Assembly: GCF_009834765.1 (NCBI RefSeq)
Contig: NZ_WVHP01000025.1
Location: 124,001-188,000, forward strand
Source: Saccharibacter sp. EH611
Lineage (GTDB): Bacteria > Pseudomonadota > Alphaproteobacteria > Acetobacterales > Acetobacteraceae
Direction: 5' to 3'
DNA: 64,000 nt
The first letter of the stretch is position 1; the number at the start of each line of letters is the position of its first letter. Both the position numbers and the translations under genes were made by a program. Below the pieces are notes generated by a model. The model made no database searches. It was not told the origin of the DNA and saw nothing but the letters and a program-made list of their open reading frames with translations. This document shows, piece after piece, positions 43,550 through 53,047 of the stretch.

Positions 43550-44932
43550 ATGAAGTCGATGGCGGTGGCCCCGCAGCCTAATGGTCATGTGTTACGTGGT
43601 GAAAGTCGCCCCAGAGCGAACACGTTGAGATCTTTTCATGTCGCGATGATTTCCATTGGGGGAATTATCGGGGCAGGGCTGTTTGTGGGCACATCGGCAA
43701 CGATTGCGGCTTCTGGGCCTGCTGTGCTGCTATCCTACCTTGGTGCCGGGGCCGTTGTTTGGCTGGTGATGCGCCTTCTGGGCGGTTTGGCGATTGATGC
43801 CCAAGGGCGTGGCTCTTTTATCAGCCATATTGCCCAGCATGTGGGGCCGCGTGCGGCTTTTATGAGTGGCTGGAGCTATGCGTTCCTTTGGGCTGTCACA
43901 GCCGGTGCGCAGGCTGTAGCGGGGGGGATGATCCTTCAAGACTTGGCCGCTGTACCTGCTTTTGCGGGGGCGCTGGCTTTTATTGCGATCGCTTGGGCGA
44001 TCAATCGTTTATCTCTCCGTCATTATGGGCAAGCAGAAGCGGGTCTTTCTATATTAAAGCTGCTCTTTTTGGGTGTGTTTATTCTTATTGGGCTGGGATG
44101 GCTGGCATGGTCAGGGCATCCGTTTAGCCGAGCTGTGCAAACGATGACGAGCCATGGTGGGTTTTTCTCATGTGGTGTGTGGGCTGTGATTGGGGCTGTC
44201 CCCATGATTGTGCAGACATTCAGTGGCTGTGAAATTGCGGTGATGGCGGCTGCTGATAGTGACCGCCCTGTGGAGAATATTACCCGCACTGTGCGTCGTT
44301 TGCCGCTGCAAGTTCTGTTCTTCTATGCCGGGTCTGTTCTGGTGATTGTGTCACTGGTGCCGTGGGATGCGGTTCGGGTTGGGCATTCGCCATTCTTAAC
44401 GGTGTTGCACATGCTGCATGTGCCGTTTGCGCAAAAAGCCGCTATTGCCGTAACGTTAATTGCTGTGCTTTCGTGCCTTAATTCCGCTGTTTATGTCGTG
44501 TCTCGCACGATGCGCGAGCTAGGCAGCCTTAACCTTGCACCGCTTTTCCTCACTCAGGAAACAGCACGCCATGTGCCTGTATGGGCGCTACGGCTTACCA
44601 CGGCATTAGAGCTGATTATTGTGCTCTTTGCCGTCGGGTCACCAGAGACGGTGTACCCTATTTTGCTTGGGGCATCGGGCGGGTTAATTCTCTTTATGTA
44701 TATGATGGCCGCCATTGCTTATTGGCGGAACCCCAGATTACGTCAAAAGCGCCTGAATCGTTGGATCGCAGGAACGGTGATTGGTCTTATCCCTGTTTTG
44801 ACGGTATTATTGCTCTTTTTGCCGGGGTCACGGATTGATACGTTGTTGTCACTGGGCACGATCGCCTTGCTGGCTCTTGGCGTGAGCATATCTCTCCATG
44901 TGAGGCAACGCCGTGCCCAGCTTGGTTCGTAA
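43550..44932 (+). CDS. APC superfamily amino acid permease
   Basis: A 460-residue transporter with about 12 helices. The first helix carries the APC signature ISIGGIIGAGLFVGTSATIAASGPAVLLSYLG. Later signatures include QTFSGCEIAVMAAADSDRPVENITRTVRRLPLQVLFFYAGSV and SCLNSAVYVVSRTMREL, as in the GABA/proline/aromatic group. Substrate unknown. Close spacing to the TauD-like gene suggests co-expression. Confidence 0.87.
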   Translation: MKSMAVAPQPNGHVLRGESRPRANTLRSFHVAMISIGGIIGAGLFVGTSATIAASGPAVLLSYLGAGAVVWLVMRLLGGLAIDAQGRGSFISHIAQHVGPRAAFMSGWSYAFLWAVTAGAQAVAGGMILQDLAAVPAFAGALAFIAIAWAINRLSLRHYGQAEAGLSILKLLFLGVFILIGLGWLAWSGHPFSRAVQTMTSHGGFFSCGVWAVIGAVPMIVQTFSGCEIAVMAAADSDRPVENITRTVRRLPLQVLFFYAGSVLVIVSLVPWDAVRVGHSPFLTVLHMLHVPFAQKAAIAVTLIAVLSCLNSAVYVVSRTMRELGSLNLAPLFLTQETARHVPVWALRLTTALELIIVLFAVGSPETVYPILLGASGGLILFMYMMAAIAYWRNPRLRQKRLNRWIAGTVIGLIPVLTVLLLFLPGSRIDTLLSLGTIALLALGVSISLHVRQRRAQLGS

Positions 44933-44944
44933 GAGGGCGGCAGG

Positions 44945-45856
44945 TTAAGTGTTATTGCCTTTTTTGGGAGAGGTGACACAGATAAGGCTGAGCATAATCA
45001 GCCCAATACCGCTCCATCCAACCCAGGGAAGGCGTTCGCCCAGTATGAAAACGGCCAAAAGAGCAGCGACTGTGGGTTCAAGAAGTGTAATGGTTGTTGC
45101 GGTGCTTGCAGGAACATGGCGCAGCCCATAGCCAAAGCACATAAAGCCGATGAGCATCGGAACAACCGCTAAATACGCTGCGGCGGCGATATAATGCCAA
45201 GAGAGCAGAAAAGCGCCCCCAGTGCTGAAGAGCACCGGCATAAGGAGCAGCCCGCCCACACCAAAGATACTGCCCATAGCCGCCCTTGATGGAACCTGGC
45301 GTTGAATAAGCCGGTGGGCGGCCCAAGAGTAGAAGGCGTAGGTAAAGCCCATGATAAGGGCGAGAATGATTCCCGTGATCGGTGCGGGGGCGGCGTGGTG
45401 AGAGAGGCTGGCCGCGCGTTCTGCGAAGCAGAGCAGAGCAATGCCTGTAATCCCTAAAGCCGCACTTAAATACCAACGAGGGCCGAGCGTGACACGATCC
45501 ATCACGGTATCAATGATAGCAGAGAATAAAGGGGCTGAGCCGAGACTGACGACCGTGCTGACAGCAACGCCGGACATATGCATGGAGGTGTAGAATGCGA
45601 GGGGGTCAATCGCGACAGCAAGCCCGCCAAGCAGGACATAAAGCCCGTATTTCTTTAAAAGTGCGCGTGCGTGGTACAGGCTTGGTAAAGCGCTGAGTGC
45701 TTGGAGAAGCCCACCGCAGCCCATCGCTGCTGCCCCCATTGTGAGAGGGCGCACGGGGGGCGCCATGCTGGCTGCAATGCCGATACTTCCCCAGAGAATG
45801 GCTGTGACAGTAATACTGAACAGTCCAAGCCGGTATTGCCGAGGGGAAGAAGCCAT
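44945..45856 (-). CDS. EamA/DMT family transporter
   Basis: About 303 residues and ten hydrophobic helices in two EamA repeats (about residues 10-135 and 145-280). Segments typical of the drug/metabolite superfamily are AILWGSIGIAASM, YTSMHMSGVAVSTVVSLGSAPLFSAI, and LLEPTVAALLAVFILGERLPWVGWSGIGLIM. It is likely a metabolite or amino acid exporter. ATG 45856 is preferred; ATG 45865 is possible. Convergent with the permease gene, only 12 bases away. Confidence 0.85.
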   Translation of the reverse strand: MASSPRQYRLGLFSITVTAILWGSIGIAASMAPPVRPLTMGAAAMGCGGLLQALSALPSLYHARALLKKYGLYVLLGGLAVAIDPLAFYTSMHMSGVAVSTVVSLGSAPLFSAIIDTVMDRVTLGPRWYLSAALGITGIALLCFAERAASLSHHAAPAPITGIILALIMGFTYAFYSWAAHRLIQRQVPSRAAMGSIFGVGGLLLMPVLFSTGGAFLLSWHYIAAAAYLAVVPMLIGFMCFGYGLRHVPASTATTITLLEPTVAALLAVFILGERLPWVGWSGIGLIMLSLICVTSPKKGNNT

Positions 45857-45994
45857 GCGCACCATCCTGATGAAAGGGGATAAAAGGGAGTGTGGCTTCC
45901 TAACAGATTCTAGATGTGTTTTTCTAGGATATTCTCGTTTTGAAATAGAAATATATAATGTTTATGACAATGATTGGTCGGTAAGCTGTGTGCT

Positions 45995-46111
45995 TTAAAA
46001 GAGAGCCAGTAGAATTTTAACGGAAAATACGGCGAAGGTAGCGCCAACGAGAATGATCGGGATGAGAAAGCGGAGAAACATCTTGAGTGCTTCTTTGGTG
46101 TCGTCATCCAT
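45995..46111 (-). CDS. 38-residue single-span membrane protein
   Basis: A short ORF (MDDDTKEALKMFLRFLIP then ILVGATFAVFSVKILLALF) with a charged N-terminus and one helix. GAGGGA lies 10 bases before the ATG. It lies just after the bidirectional terminator of the cyd operon on the same strand, so it needs its own promoter. It could be an accessory respiratory peptide or unrelated; no family is recognised. Confidence 0.45.
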   Translation of the reverse strand: MDDDTKEALKMFLRFLIPIILVGATFAVFSVKILLALF

Positions 46112-46152
46112 GACGTGATCGTCCCTCTATGCTCTGATGGTATGAGAGTACA

Positions 46153-46187
46153 CAAAAAGCCGCCCCGATGGAAAGGGCGGCTTTTTT
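46153..46187. terminator. Bidirectional terminator at the end of the cyd operon
   Basis: GCCGCCC (46159-46165) pairs with GGGCGGC (46175-46181). Six T follow on the plus strand and five A precede, so it also works for the minus-strand cyd transcript. Confidence 0.85.
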
Positions 46188-46317
46188 CGTTCCTCCTCAG
46201 GAGTGGCGTCTATAGGCTGGGGCATGACAGGGTGGCACTGCCGTGGCTGTTACATATCTTCAGCACTATCGAGCGCTCCATAGAGCAGGATGATAAAGGA
46301 AGGCGTTTATTGAGCCA

Positions 46318-46416
46318 TCACGGTTCGAGCCGTTTCATAATCACAACGGCAGCGAGGTAAACAGCAAGATAAACAAAGGGAATGAAGAAGATAATGCCTT
46401 CTAAGTCACCCATCAT
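46318..46416 (-). CDS. 32-residue membrane peptide coupled to CydX
   Basis: The ORF MMGDLEGIIFFIPFVYLAVY-LAAVVIMKRLEP is almost entirely one membrane helix. Its ATG overlaps the stop of the upstream CydX-like gene (ATGA), and AAGGAG precedes it. It is therefore well supported as the last gene of the cyd operon. It may be a further small subunit or assembly factor of the bd oxidase; this is inference. Confidence 0.65.
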   Translation of the reverse strand: MMGDLEGIIFFIPFVYLAVYLAAVVIMKRLEP

Positions 46417-46631
46417 GGCTGTGTCTCCTTATTTTTGTCGTGTTCCTCACTGTTTTGGGCTTCAAAAAGAACGGCCCCTGTCGCGGAGATGAGCACGATC
46501 ATCACCGTGCCGACAACCCAGGCGAAATACCATGGGCCTTGGTCGCCAACGAAGACAGCAAAAAGCAGGGCGATGACGAGCGCAGCTCCAAGACCTGCGA
46601 GTTTCAGCAATGCTGGAAAGCGAGCAAACAT
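46413..46631 (-). CDS. cydX: CydX-like small subunit of cytochrome bd oxidase, with an extra N-terminal helix
   Basis: 72 residues. The second half, GPWYFAWVVGTVMIVLISATGAVLFEAQ, matches the CydX/YbgT signature WYFAWxLGT, a single-helix subunit that stabilises the bd heme site. Unlike the usual 35-50 residue CydX, a further hydrophobic helix precedes it (LGAALVIALLFAVFVG). AAGGAGG lies 5 bases before ATG 46631, 10 bases after cydB. The unusual two-helix form is worth comparing with other acetic acid bacteria. Confidence 0.8.
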   Translation of the reverse strand: MFARFPALLKLAGLGAALVIALLFAVFVGDQGPWYFAWVVGTVMIVLISATGAVLFEAQNSEEHDKNKETQP

Positions 46632-46641
46632 AAGCCCCTCC

Positions 46642-47781
46642 TTAATAGCTATCGTGACTATTGATGACGTCATGCACACTCACGCGGCCTCGCATGACAT
46701 GGTAACACCAGGACGTGTACGAGAGGATGATGGGGATAAAGATGCTGCTGACAACCAGCATGGCGGTAAGGCCATAGGCGCTGCCTGTGGCATTCCATGT
46801 GCTGAGGCTTTGGTCCGGTGCGGTGGATGATGGCATGAGGAAGGGGAACATGGCGGCACCGATGGTCCCGATCGTGCCAATCCAAGAGCCCGCACCCAGC
46901 CACCAAGCAAGCCCGACATGGTCACGGCGGAGACAGAAAGAACTCGCCACCATGCAGACGGTTCCGATAATGGGGATGAGCCAGAGCAACGGGTGGGCCG
47001 TGAAATGCGTCAGCCATGCGCCTTTTACCATCGCGACATGTTGGCCATGTAGTGGGTTGGCGGGCATGTTCGGGTCTACCGGAGCCGTCAACATAAAGCC
47101 TTTCATGCTGTGCATCCAGACGCCACCAATCACAAAGAGGATCGCAGCGACAAGCCCACCGAGTGAGCTATACTGTTTCGCACGTGAGTAGATGGGTTCT
47201 TCTGCACGCAGCATCAGCATTGCGCCACCTTGTTGCACACTCAGTGCTACGCTCATGAGACCGCAGAGGATGGCAAAGGGGTTGAGCAGATAGGACCAGA
47301 AGCTCTCATCTTGGATATATTGCCCGGTCCACAGAAAGTGATAGCCCACCCCTTGGAGGACATTCCCGAAGGCCGCACCAAAGACGAACATCGGCACAAA
47401 CCCTGAGATGAGGAAGGCCACATCCCAGCCTGCACGCCAATGCTTATTTTCCACTTTAGAGCGATACTCAAAGGCGACAGGGCGTAAGATCATGCTAAAG
47501 AGCAGCAGGATCATCACCACGTAAAAGATGGAAAAAGACGTGCCATAGAGGGAGGGGAAGGCGGCGAAGATAGCCCCGCCTCCCAACACGAACCACACTT
47601 GGTTTCCGTCCCAATGCGGGCCGATAATGTTAAGCATGGTGCGGCGCTCAGGGTCTGTGCGTCCCACAAAGCGCAGGAGCGTGCCCACGCCCATATCCAT
47701 CCCGACCATCAGCCCAAGCGCTGACAGGAGGAAGCCTAATATTCCCGTCCAGAGAAGTTTAAGAATAACGTAAGCAGTCAT
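46642..47781 (-). CDS. cydB: Cytochrome bd ubiquinol oxidase subunit II
   Basis: A 379-residue membrane protein with about eight helices. Family signatures are LWTGILGFLLSALGLMVGMDMGVGTLLRFVGRTDPERRTMLNIIGPHWDGNQVW and ILRPVAFEYRSKVENKHWRAGWD. CydB partners CydA in the oxygen-reducing quinol oxidase. Its ATG shares one base with the cydA stop (TGATG), coupling their translation. Confidence 0.95.
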   Translation of the reverse strand: MTAYVILKLLWTGILGFLLSALGLMVGMDMGVGTLLRFVGRTDPERRTMLNIIGPHWDGNQVWFVLGGGAIFAAFPSLYGTSFSIFYVVMILLLFSMILRPVAFEYRSKVENKHWRAGWDVAFLISGFVPMFVFGAAFGNVLQGVGYHFLWTGQYIQDESFWSYLLNPFAILCGLMSVALSVQQGGAMLMLRAEEPIYSRAKQYSSLGGLVAAILFVIGGVWMHSMKGFMLTAPVDPNMPANPLHGQHVAMVKGAWLTHFTAHPLLWLIPIIGTVCMVASSFCLRRDHVGLAWWLGAGSWIGTIGTIGAAMFPFLMPSSTAPDQSLSTWNATGSAYGLTAMLVVSSIFIPIILSYTSWCYHVMRGRVSVHDVINSHDSY

Positions 47782-49379
47782 CAGAAATGCCCTCCTTGTG
47801 CGTTATGAAGGCCTGAAAGCGTGGTGTCGTGGGATGTATGGTCCTGCGGGCCACGGCGTGCGTAGCGGAACATGAGGTAAAACTCGGCGACAATGAGCGC
47901 GCTGTACAGGAGGATGAAGCCAATGAGTGAGAAGGTCATATAGCCCACTGTATGGCTGGAAGAGGACAAGAAGGTCGGCAGACGATTGAACACGGTCCAA
48001 GGCTGACGCCCTGCCTCTGCGGTGATCCATCCAAATTCTGTCGCCATGACAGGCAGCGGAATAGCCCATACGGCGATATGGAGCAGCCAACGGTTGCTCT
48101 CAAGCTGATTACGCAGGCTGAAGAAGGTGGAGAACGCAAAGAAGATGAAGAAGAATCCGCCTAAAGCCACCATGATGCGAAACGCCCAGAAGGTCGCGAA
48201 CACATTAGGAAGAATATCAGGCTGCGTTTGGTGCACGACCCGCTCAAGATCCGCTTCAGTGATGGCGCTGGTATCTTGGTTGGGACTATGACGCATGGCG
48301 AGAAAGCCAAAGCCCATATCGTCTTCATGCGCACGGAACGTGGCGAGGTCTGCGCTGGAATGGGTGTCACCATAGTGTTTAAGCGCATTGATCGCGACAA
48401 TACCGGAGCGAATGCGTGGTGCCGCTTGGTCTTCAAGCTCATGCATACCGGTGATCGGCTGAGTAAAGCTATGGGTAATGAGTGGGGTCAGCACAAACGG
48501 AATGCCGATCTCAAAATGATTTTCCTGCTTGGCATCATCAGGCAATGCAAAAGCAGCCCATGGTGCATAAGGAGGGTTTGATGTGTGCCATAGCCCTTCG
48601 ATCGCGGCGATCTTGGTTGGTTGCTTGGCGTAGTCCATCCGGCCCAGCACGTCTCCTAAGGTGATGACGGCGACTGAGGAAATGAGCCCAAACAATGTAG
48701 CGATACGGAAGGAGCGCAGCGCAAGCTCACGATGGCGTCCACGCAGGAGATAAAAGGCGCTGATCCCCATAATGAGCATCGCAGCGCAGACATAACCGGC
48801 TACAGAGGTGTGTACAAACTTCGCTTGTGCGTCTTCACTAAAGACGAGCTCGACAAAGCTTTGGAACTGCATCCGCATGGTGTCGGGGTCAAAATGCGTA
48901 CCGGCGGGAACATTCATCCCTGCATTAGCGATCAAGATCCAGAGCGCAGAGAGGTTAGACCCTACGGCAACAAGAAAGGTAATCGCCAAATGGGCGGGGC
49001 GGCTGAGGCGGTCCCATCCAAAGACCATGAGGCCGATGAAGGTTGATTCCATAAAGAACGCCATCAGCCCTTCAATGGCGAGCGGTGTGCCGAACATATC
49101 GCCAAAGAAGTGGGAATACATCGACCAGTTGGTGCCGAACTCAAATTCCATCGTCAGCCCGGTGGCGACCCCGAGGGCGAAGTTGATGGCAAAGAGATGA
49201 CCCCAAAACTTGGCCATATCGCGGTAAATACGACGACCGGTGATGACGTAAACCGTCTCGATCGCGGCAACAAGGAAGGTTAGCCCCAAAGTGAGGGGGA
49301 CGAACATAAAATGGTAGAGTGCTGTCATCGCAAATTGGAAGCGAGACAGGTCAACAACATGGGGATTGATAAGATCCAC
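47781..49379 (-). CDS. cydA: Cytochrome bd ubiquinol oxidase subunit I
   Basis: A 532-residue heme-bearing subunit (b558, b595, d) that oxidises quinol and reduces oxygen with high affinity. The heme b595-proximal His23 lies in LSRFQFAMTALYHFMFVPLTLG, and the catalytic motif is GRQPWTVFNRLPT. A long Q-loop region (about residues 255-390, with GMHELEDQAAPRIRSGI and MGFGFLAMRHSPNQ) resembles E. coli CydA, placing it in the long-Q-loop bd-I type rather than the short cyanide-insensitive type. The start is GTG 49379 with AGGAG at 7 bases; homologues begin near this DLxxPHVVDLSRFQFA. Confidence 0.95.
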   Translation of the reverse strand: MDLINPHVVDLSRFQFAMTALYHFMFVPLTLGLTFLVAAIETVYVITGRRIYRDMAKFWGHLFAINFALGVATGLTMEFEFGTNWSMYSHFFGDMFGTPLAIEGLMAFFMESTFIGLMVFGWDRLSRPAHLAITFLVAVGSNLSALWILIANAGMNVPAGTHFDPDTMRMQFQSFVELVFSEDAQAKFVHTSVAGYVCAAMLIMGISAFYLLRGRHRELALRSFRIATLFGLISSVAVITLGDVLGRMDYAKQPTKIAAIEGLWHTSNPPYAPWAAFALPDDAKQENHFEIGIPFVLTPLITHSFTQPITGMHELEDQAAPRIRSGIVAINALKHYGDTHSSADLATFRAHEDDMGFGFLAMRHSPNQDTSAITEADLERVVHQTQPDILPNVFATFWAFRIMVALGGFFFIFFAFSTFFSLRNQLESNRWLLHIAVWAIPLPVMATEFGWITAEAGRQPWTVFNRLPTFLSSSSHTVGYMTFSLIGFILLYSALIVAEFYLMFRYARRGPQDHTSHDTTLSGLHNAQGGHF

Positions 49380-49532
49380 TGCAAACTCCTGTTTCTCGAA
49401 GGGGCATGGACAGAGCACGCTAGGGCAAAGGGCGGAGATGCTCCCCGGATGGGCCGTCGTCGAAAGAGAGAGCGGCAGGGCCCAGCCAGAAAGCATCACC
49501 TTCTGTCAGGTTGGGTGTGTGTGGGGCTTAAC

Positions 49533-51230
49533 TCATCGCTCACCCCCTTCCTCGGCGATGAGACAGCCATTATGCAGCCTGAACACGCGGTTCATAAAAG
49601 GGAGGGGCTCTGGCCTATGGGTAATGCACAGTACACCTGCTTGGGGTAACGCGGCTAGTACATTGTCTATCATGCGTGTGCCCATAGAGGGAGGGAGGCT
49701 CTCAGTCGGTTCATCCAGCACGAGGAAGGATGGGCGACGTAGAATGATCTGTGCGAGGGCGAGGCGACGCATTTGCCCGCCGGAAAGCCGTGTGCCGTGC
49801 TCTCCACAGAGTGTGTCCAACCCTTGCGGCATGGCGTTGACCTCTTCATGGAGGTCAACAATGTGCAGGGCTGCGATCATCTGTGCTTCGGTTGCCTGTG
49901 GATCCGCCATCAGCAGATTGCGCCTCACGCTGCCTTGGAAGAGATGAGGCGTTTGACTGAGCATCCCAATCTCGTGAGAAAGCTGCTCGGTGGTAAAATG
50001 ATTGAGCGGTTTATCTCCGAGTGTGACACTGCCATGATCGGGGTCGATCAGCCGCATGATGAGGCGAGCGAGAGTTGATTTCCCAGCGCCAGAAGGGCCG
50101 GTGATGGCACAGCGTTCCCCCGGTGCGAGGCTGAATGTGACATCGTTCAGCACCCTGTGCCCATCGAGAGAGAGCTGGACATGACGGAGGGCTAAGGGCG
50201 CGTGCTGGGGGAGGGCTACTGGTGTGGATGGCTCTGGCGTTGCGATGGGAAGGTCGCAGAGCGCACCGGCCCGTTGAGCGGCTTGCACAAAGCGTTCATA
50301 GGCCAAGCGTGCGTCCATTAAAGGGGCGACCATCTCAAATGCTGCGAGCACACCCATCGCCAGCATGGGGAGTTGCGCCGTTGTGAGATGCCCAGCTTGG
50401 AGGGCCTTAGACGCACAGAACAGCACGCTTAAAACGCATAGCATGGTGAGGATGGGCAGCAATTGCCGCACGATGTGGGCGCGCCATGCTTGCCCCATGA
50501 TCAGGCGGTTGAGCGTTGTTTGGCGCTGGTGCAGGCGGTCTATGCAGCGCTGGGCTGCACCATTGGCCATAATATCGGCCATGCCTTGTAAGGTCTCCAG
50601 CATATCCGCGTGCAGACGGGCTGTATGGTCGCGTTGTTGTTGAGACAGCGGGTCTGTCAGAACGCCGATCAGCCACGGGAGGGCGAGCCCCCCAATGCTC
50701 ATCCCAAGAGCGAGCGCAAGGCCGCTGGCTGGGTTGAAAGCACTGGTCACACCCACAGCGACGAGAGCGCCGACAAAGGCGGTGCCAACAGGCAGGCCGA
50801 CATCAAGGGGGAACTGCCCAAGCTGCTCGGTATCATGAACGAAGCGGGATAGGACATCACCGCTGCGCGCCTGTGTTGCCAGACTTTCTGAGCGTGGGGC
50901 GAGGGTTTTAAAGCTCCAGACACGTAGCTTTCCCGTCACACGGAGGGCGGCATCATGAGTGATGAGCCGCTCCCCATAGCGTGCCACGATGCGCACGGTT
51001 GCAAAGAAGCGCACACCAGCGGCGGGCAGCGTGATGTTGAACATATTTTGTGCTACGATCCCGCCTATTCCCGCGGCTGCCGCGCCGGCTAAGAGCCAGC
51101 CGGAGAGAAAAAGCAGCCCAAAGCTCGCCAAAGACGCCAAGCATGAAAGAACACACCCAGCGAACAAGACACCGCGTGCTTGGCGGAGGAAAGGACGGAT
51201 GGAAAAAGCGGACGGTGACGGTTGGGTCAT
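49533..51230 (-). CDS. cydC: Thiol reductant ABC exporter subunit CydC
   Basis: A 565-residue fused permease-ATPase. It has six N-terminal helices, then an ATPase with Walker A GPSGAGKST, signature LSGGQMRRLALA and Walker B FLVLDEPTESL. CydDC exports cysteine and glutathione to the periplasm, which is needed for assembling bd oxidase. ATG 51230 overlaps the cydD stop (ATGA). The 153-base gap to cydA may carry an internal promoter. Confidence 0.93.
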   Translation of the reverse strand: MTQPSPSAFSIRPFLRQARGVLFAGCVLSCLASLASFGLLFLSGWLLAGAAAAGIGGIVAQNMFNITLPAAGVRFFATVRIVARYGERLITHDAALRVTGKLRVWSFKTLAPRSESLATQARSGDVLSRFVHDTEQLGQFPLDVGLPVGTAFVGALVAVGVTSAFNPASGLALALGMSIGGLALPWLIGVLTDPLSQQQRDHTARLHADMLETLQGMADIMANGAAQRCIDRLHQRQTTLNRLIMGQAWRAHIVRQLLPILTMLCVLSVLFCASKALQAGHLTTAQLPMLAMGVLAAFEMVAPLMDARLAYERFVQAAQRAGALCDLPIATPEPSTPVALPQHAPLALRHVQLSLDGHRVLNDVTFSLAPGERCAITGPSGAGKSTLARLIMRLIDPDHGSVTLGDKPLNHFTTEQLSHEIGMLSQTPHLFQGSVRRNLLMADPQATEAQMIAALHIVDLHEEVNAMPQGLDTLCGEHGTRLSGGQMRRLALAQIILRRPSFLVLDEPTESLPPSMGTRMIDNVLAALPQAGVLCITHRPEPLPFMNRVFRLHNGCLIAEEGGER

Positions 51231-52903
51231 GAGACCGCTCCTGTTTGTGTCCATGAACCATTACTCAGCGTCAGGGTTTGTTGAGCGTAACGGGTGAGGT
51301 CGGAGCGATGGGCAATGACGATGCAGACCCGCCCGCTGCTGGCCTGAGCGATGGCGTCCGCCACATGAGCGGCATTGGCAGCGTCGAGATCAGCCGTAGG
51401 TTCATCAAAGAGCAGAAGCTGAGGGGCACGAAGCAGGGCGCGAGCCAGAGCCAGCCGGCGGATCTGCCCTGCTGAAAGCGGCGCGCCGCGTTCCCCTAAA
51501 GAGGTTTGGAGGCCTTCAGGAAGGGTCGCGATAATGTCACTCATGCCGGCCTGTTGCACGACATCCTGAAGAGCGTCTTCGGTAGCATGAGGAGCGGCGA
51601 GGCGTAGATTATCAGCGATGGTGCCGGCGAGCAGGAAGGGGCTTTGCGGTACCCAGCCAATCGTGAGGGATTCCAGAGGGCAGTGTGTGCCGTCTGCACG
51701 CTGTGCGTTGGCTTGGCCGGAACGGAGCGGCATCATCCCTAATAGAACACGCAGGAGTGTCGTTTTGCCGCTGCCGCTGGGCCCGGTAATGACGGTAAGC
51801 TGATTGCGGTTAAAGTGAGCCGAGAGGCTGTGAAGCACGTCGGGCTCATCGCCATATCCTGCGCATAGCTTGTCAAGCTGCACGCTCTGAAGAGGGGCGG
51901 ATGTGGAAGACGGACAGTCGGCCTGACATAACGGAGGAAGGGTGAAGAGCTCTGCGATCGGGGTAAAGGCACTTTGGGCATTTTGACGGTCATGGTAGCT
52001 GGCAGAAAAACTGCGTAGCGGCATGAAAAACTCAGGTGCGAGCAGCAGCACAAAGAACGCCTCTTGGAAGGCCACTGTTCCGTTCAGCAGACGGGCCCCA
52101 AATAGCACAGCGACCAACGCGATCGACAGGCTGGAGAAGAACTCCAGCACGGCAGAGGTGAGAAATGCGACCCGCATAACTGCCATCGTGCTGCGGCGAT
52201 GCGCGCGGGTCTGATGAGCGAGGATGGTTAAGCCATCGCGCGTGCGTCCAAACAGACGCAGCGTGGTCAGCCCTTGGAGTGTATCAAGAAAAGAAGCGCC
52301 GAGAAGGAGAAGCTCTGTCCATTTGCGATCCATCAAGCTTTGGGCACTATACCCCACAAGGGCCATAAAAAGGGGAATAAGCGGCCCTGTTATGGCAAGG
52401 ATCAACAGGCTCCACCCGTCAAGCTTGGCCACCATTGCTAAGATAAGCAAAGGGGTGACGAGCATGGCCGCTGCTCGGGTCATGTAGCGGGATATATAGG
52501 AGTGGAGGGCCTCAATTCCTTCAGAGAGGAGGGTGGCTATGCGGCCGCTATCCTGGCCAGCAAGCCCCACCGGCCCCACACGAAAAAGATGCTCCATGGC
52601 TTCCATGCGTAAGGAGGAGGTGACGGTCTGACCGGCATAATCACCCAGCATATCGCCACTGCCCTGACAGAGAGCGCGGAGTACGACACAGCCTATGAGA
52701 AGCCCTGCATAAAGGAGCTCGTTGAGTGCGTGATGATGACGAAAGGCGAGGTCGGTGATGATTTGTGCAAGAATTCCCATCTGCGCAATGAGAAAAACGG
52801 CGCCCCCACCACCGAGTATGACAGACCCCGCAAGTGGCACAGCGGCAAGGCGCGTCAGACGGGATAATGTCTGCGGCGCTCTGGCGTGAAGGCGGGCTGT
52901 CAT
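51227..52903 (-). CDS. cydD: Thiol reductant ABC exporter subunit CydD
   Basis: A 558-residue half of the CydDC heterodimer. Six helices (about residues 20-300) precede the ATPase: Walker A GPSGSGKTT, signature LSAGQIRRLALARAL, Walker B LLLFDEPTADLD. ATG 52903 is set by GGAGG 6 bases upstream. First gene of cydDCABX; a candidate FNR box lies about 130 bases upstream. Confidence 0.93.
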   Translation of the reverse strand: MTARLHARAPQTLSRLTRLAAVPLAGSVILGGGGAVFLIAQMGILAQIITDLAFRHHHALNELLYAGLLIGCVVLRALCQGSGDMLGDYAGQTVTSSLRMEAMEHLFRVGPVGLAGQDSGRIATLLSEGIEALHSYISRYMTRAAAMLVTPLLILAMVAKLDGWSLLILAITGPLIPLFMALVGYSAQSLMDRKWTELLLLGASFLDTLQGLTTLRLFGRTRDGLTILAHQTRAHRRSTMAVMRVAFLTSAVLEFFSSLSIALVAVLFGARLLNGTVAFQEAFFVLLLAPEFFMPLRSFSASYHDRQNAQSAFTPIAELFTLPPLCQADCPSSTSAPLQSVQLDKLCAGYGDEPDVLHSLSAHFNRNQLTVITGPSGSGKTTLLRVLLGMMPLRSGQANAQRADGTHCPLESLTIGWVPQSPFLLAGTIADNLRLAAPHATEDALQDVVQQAGMSDIIATLPEGLQTSLGERGAPLSAGQIRRLALARALLRAPQLLLFDEPTADLDAANAAHVADAIAQASSGRVCIVIAHRSDLTRYAQQTLTLSNGSWTQTGAVS

Positions 52904-53033
52904 GAATGGCCTCCGAAGGTGAAATAAGTTCAGCAACGATGTTTGGCTGAACGGGGCGATTGACTTAACAAAATCACTTTATCGCCATAATCAAGCCTAA
53001 ATAGCTTAATTTTCTGCGGGGAAATGAATTTTT

Positions 53034-53047
53034 TTGACATAAATCAA
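53034..53047. promoter_or_regulatory. FNR/FixK-type binding site candidate
   Basis: TTGACATAAATCAA matches the TTGAY-N4-ATCAA consensus exactly. It lies in an AT-rich 300-base gap, about 130 bases before cydD and about 155 bases before the divergent peroxiredoxin gene. Low-oxygen control of the bd oxidase by an FNR/FixK-family regulator is the natural reading. Confidence 0.65.
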
